This document shows, piece after piece, positions 35,828 to 36,697 of a stretch of DNA of 36,697 nt. A model generated the notes under the pieces. The model did no database searches, had not been told where the DNA came from, and saw only the letters and a program-made list of their open reading frames with translations. The translations under genes and the position numbers were made by a program. Source of the DNA: an uncultured Clostridium sp. (GTDB lineage Bacteria > Bacillota > Clostridia > TANB77 > CAG-508); assembly GCA_930980855.1 (NCBI GenBank), contig CAKNIZ010000019.1:1-36697 (forward strand), given 5' to 3'. Numbering within the stretch: the first letter of the stretch is position 1; every line of letters starts with the position of its first letter.

Positions 35828-36408
35828 ATTATTGCCTCCATATATATTTTTACCTTCTCATATACTTTCATTTTTTTTGCATATTCAAACATTTTATTTG
35901 CATTAAATTCTTTACTTTTAATACAATTTTTGATTGCTTTATTAGCCGTTTCTATATCGATATTGGCTTTATTATTAATAATATCACAAACTGTACGTTC
36001 TAAGTTATATGCATTAACTGTTTTTCCTGTTGAAGTTTTTACTTTTATTTTTCCCAACTCTAATATATTTTGATTCACTCTATATACATTAGCAATATCT
36101 TTGCAATATGCTAAACTATTATTTTTTGTAGTTGTAATATCCATTTTATTAGGAGTTCTTTCTGTTTTTTCCTGCAAATATAATGCTGTATTATATGAAA
36201 ATACTGTGTTTTTATGCTTTAACTGAAATAAGTAATATTCATCATAGATAAATTTATCTGTTGTATAAACTCCTTGAGAAATTCTTTCAATCAATCCTAA
36301 ATCATTAACTTTTTTTAGCATTGTTCTTGAAATTCCCTTTTCTTGAGCCTCTTTGCTAGTTATTATTCCATCATTTTTATTAATAATATCTATAATATTT
36401 TTATACAT
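35824..36408 (-). CDS. abiEi: AbiEi-type antitoxin/transcriptional autoregulator
   Basis: A 194-aa protein. The N-terminal winged helix (about 5-50: GIITSKEAQEKGISRTMLKKVNDLGLIERISQGVYTT) is the AbiEi DNA-binding domain. The C-terminal part (about 75-190) is the domain needed to neutralise the toxin. AbiEi proteins repress their own promoters by binding inverted repeats, and such a repeat overlaps the promoter here (36430-36476). A GAGGAG site lies 9 bases before the ATG. It is the first gene of the island reading away from tRNA-Cys. Confidence 0.9.
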   Translation of the reverse strand: MYKNIIDIINKNDGIITSKEAQEKGISRTMLKKVNDLGLIERISQGVYTTDKFIYDEYYLFQLKHKNTVFSYNTALYLQEKTERTPNKMDITTTKNNSLAYCKDIANVYRVNQNILELGKIKVKTSTGKTVNAYNLERTVCDIINNKANIDIETANKAIKNCIKSKEFNANKMFEYAKKMKVYEKVKIYMEAII

Positions 36409-36429
36409 TTGTAACTCTCCTCATATTTT

Positions 36430-36476
36430 ATTTACAGTTTAAACACATTTTATCATTTTGTGTTAAAATTGTAAAT
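36430..36476 (-). promoter_or_regulatory. abiE promoter with palindromic operator
   Basis: TTTACA (36470-36475) and TAAAAT (36447-36452) are 17 bases apart. The same bases are covered by an inverted repeat: ATTTACAGTTTAAACACA at 36430-36447 matches the complement of 36459-36476 at 16 of 18 positions, with an 11-base spacer. This is the design expected for AbiEi autorepression. Confidence 0.75.
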
Positions 36477-36506
36477 ATATTATATATATTTTTTTATTTT
36501 TTTATC

Positions 36507-36553
36507 AAAAAAAGTATGTGTAGTTGTGATACACATACAAGCACAAATGACAT
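36507..36553 (-). repeat. 47-bp hairpin repeat, copy B (between tRNA-Cys and abiEi)
   Basis: It matches 31774-31820 at 45 of 47 bases, with the same 9-bp stem and seven T. Here it would end the tRNA-Cys transcript before the abiE operon. Read from its ATG it also gives a 19-codon frame (MSFVLVCVSQ...), with no ribosome site. Confidence 0.85.
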
Positions 36554-36607
36554 TCGCAAAACTTTGAATGTTTTTGTTTAATTAACTATATTATAACATC
36601 TTTTTTG

Positions 36608-36655
36608 TATTTATCTGCCCTATTGGTTCAAACAGATAAGTTATTGGAGGCGACA
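36608..36655 (-). repeat. Attachment-site-like repeat at tRNA-Cys 3' end (att, proximal)
   Basis: Partner of 32471-32518. It includes the acceptor-stem 3' strand TGTCGCC and CCA of the intact tRNA-Cys. Confidence 0.8.
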
Positions 36656-36697
36656 CCCGGATTCGAACCGGGGATCAGAGTTTTGCAGACTCGTGCC
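36645..36697 (-). tRNA. tRNA-Cys (GCA), 3' part, cut by the window edge
   Basis: The minus strand shows an anticodon loop CTGCAAA with anticodon GCA and a 4-bp paired stem plus one C-T mismatch. A T-arm with GGTTCGAATCC follows, then acceptor strand TGTCGCC, discriminator T, and an encoded CCA. The D-arm and 5' acceptor lie beyond the window. Confidence 0.93.

Larger units (their letters stand above)
32519..36655. mobile_element. tRNA-Cys-associated defence island
   Basis: A 4137-bp unit bounded by the two 48-bp att-like repeats. Its genes, in transcription order, are abiEi, abiEii, a kwaB-like gene, a kwaA-like gene and a CYTH-like gene. Kiwa and AbiE are known anti-phage or toxin-antitoxin modules and are often mobile. 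No integrase or recombinase is encoded inside, so it would depend on one elsewhere or is a remnant. The 430-base gap 32380-32794 at its edge has only the att repeat and two hairpins. Confidence 0.7.

Noticed and set aside
36507..36553. Annotated small peptide gene in the 47-bp repeat
   Set aside because: The 19-codon frame at copy B has no ribosome site and lies within a terminator-like stem; kept only as a question in the findings.

Overview
The window is an AT-rich, low-GC Gram-positive-type chromosome segment. A Clostridia-like member of the Bacillota, probably gut-associated, is my best guess. The reasons are the mraZ-rsmH-ftsL-pbp division and cell-wall cluster, the GatCAB amidotransferase, a DNPR-type MurE (meso-diaminopimelate wall), GAGG-type ribosome binding sites and large thioester/CnaB surface adhesins. 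Every gene I accept lies on the minus strand, so transcription runs from high to low coordinates. The long plus-strand reading frames are antisense shadows.

Region 1 (about 36.7 to 32.4 kb) is a small defence island at a tRNA-Cys gene. The 3' part of tRNA-Cys lies at the right edge. Its last bases plus downstream DNA are repeated 4137 bp away, as expected for attachment sites. Between the repeats lie an AbiE pair (abiEi, abiEii) behind a palindromic promoter, a Kiwa-like pair (a KwaB/DUF4868-like protein followed by a four-helix KwaA-like membrane protein), a CYTH-fold protein with an incomplete catalytic motif, and two tandem hairpins. No integrase is visible. A Phd/RelE toxin-antitoxin pair lies just outside, and its toxin ends inside a 47-bp hairpin repeat that also occurs beside the tRNA.

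Region 2 (31.7 to 22.6 kb) holds two paralogous secreted adhesins (1259 and 1712 aa). Each has an N-terminal thioester domain and tandem DUF11-like repeats; the larger also has CnaB/SpaA-type repeats. Both end in a membrane helix without an LPXTG motif. Their 3' halves share blocks of 496 and 276 identical bases, a sign of recent gene conversion.

Region 3 (22.5 to 20.5 kb) has a membrane-anchored Ig-like repeat protein and a GGDEF protein with a degenerate receiver domain.

Region 4 (20.5 to 4.1 kb) is a dcw cluster: mraZ with a consensus promoter and three MraZ boxes, rsmH, ftsL, an FtsI-type PBP, then murE, mraY, ftsW and murG, with topA behind. murD and murF are not present. About 5 kb of accessory DNA interrupts it between the PBP gene and murE: a GNAT acetyltransferase, a two-domain glycosyltransferase, a decayed formylglycine-enzyme-like surface protein gene and an orphan AgrC-like histidine kinase. 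Two near-identical palindromic MITE-like elements flank the kinase, each with its own 8-bp target duplication. A related element with a different core lies between ftsL and the PBP gene.

Region 5 (4.05 kb to the left edge) carries an intact pilin-like/formylglycine-enzyme-like secreted protein, then gatC, a small P-loop nucleotide kinase and gatA; gatB would be expected just outside.
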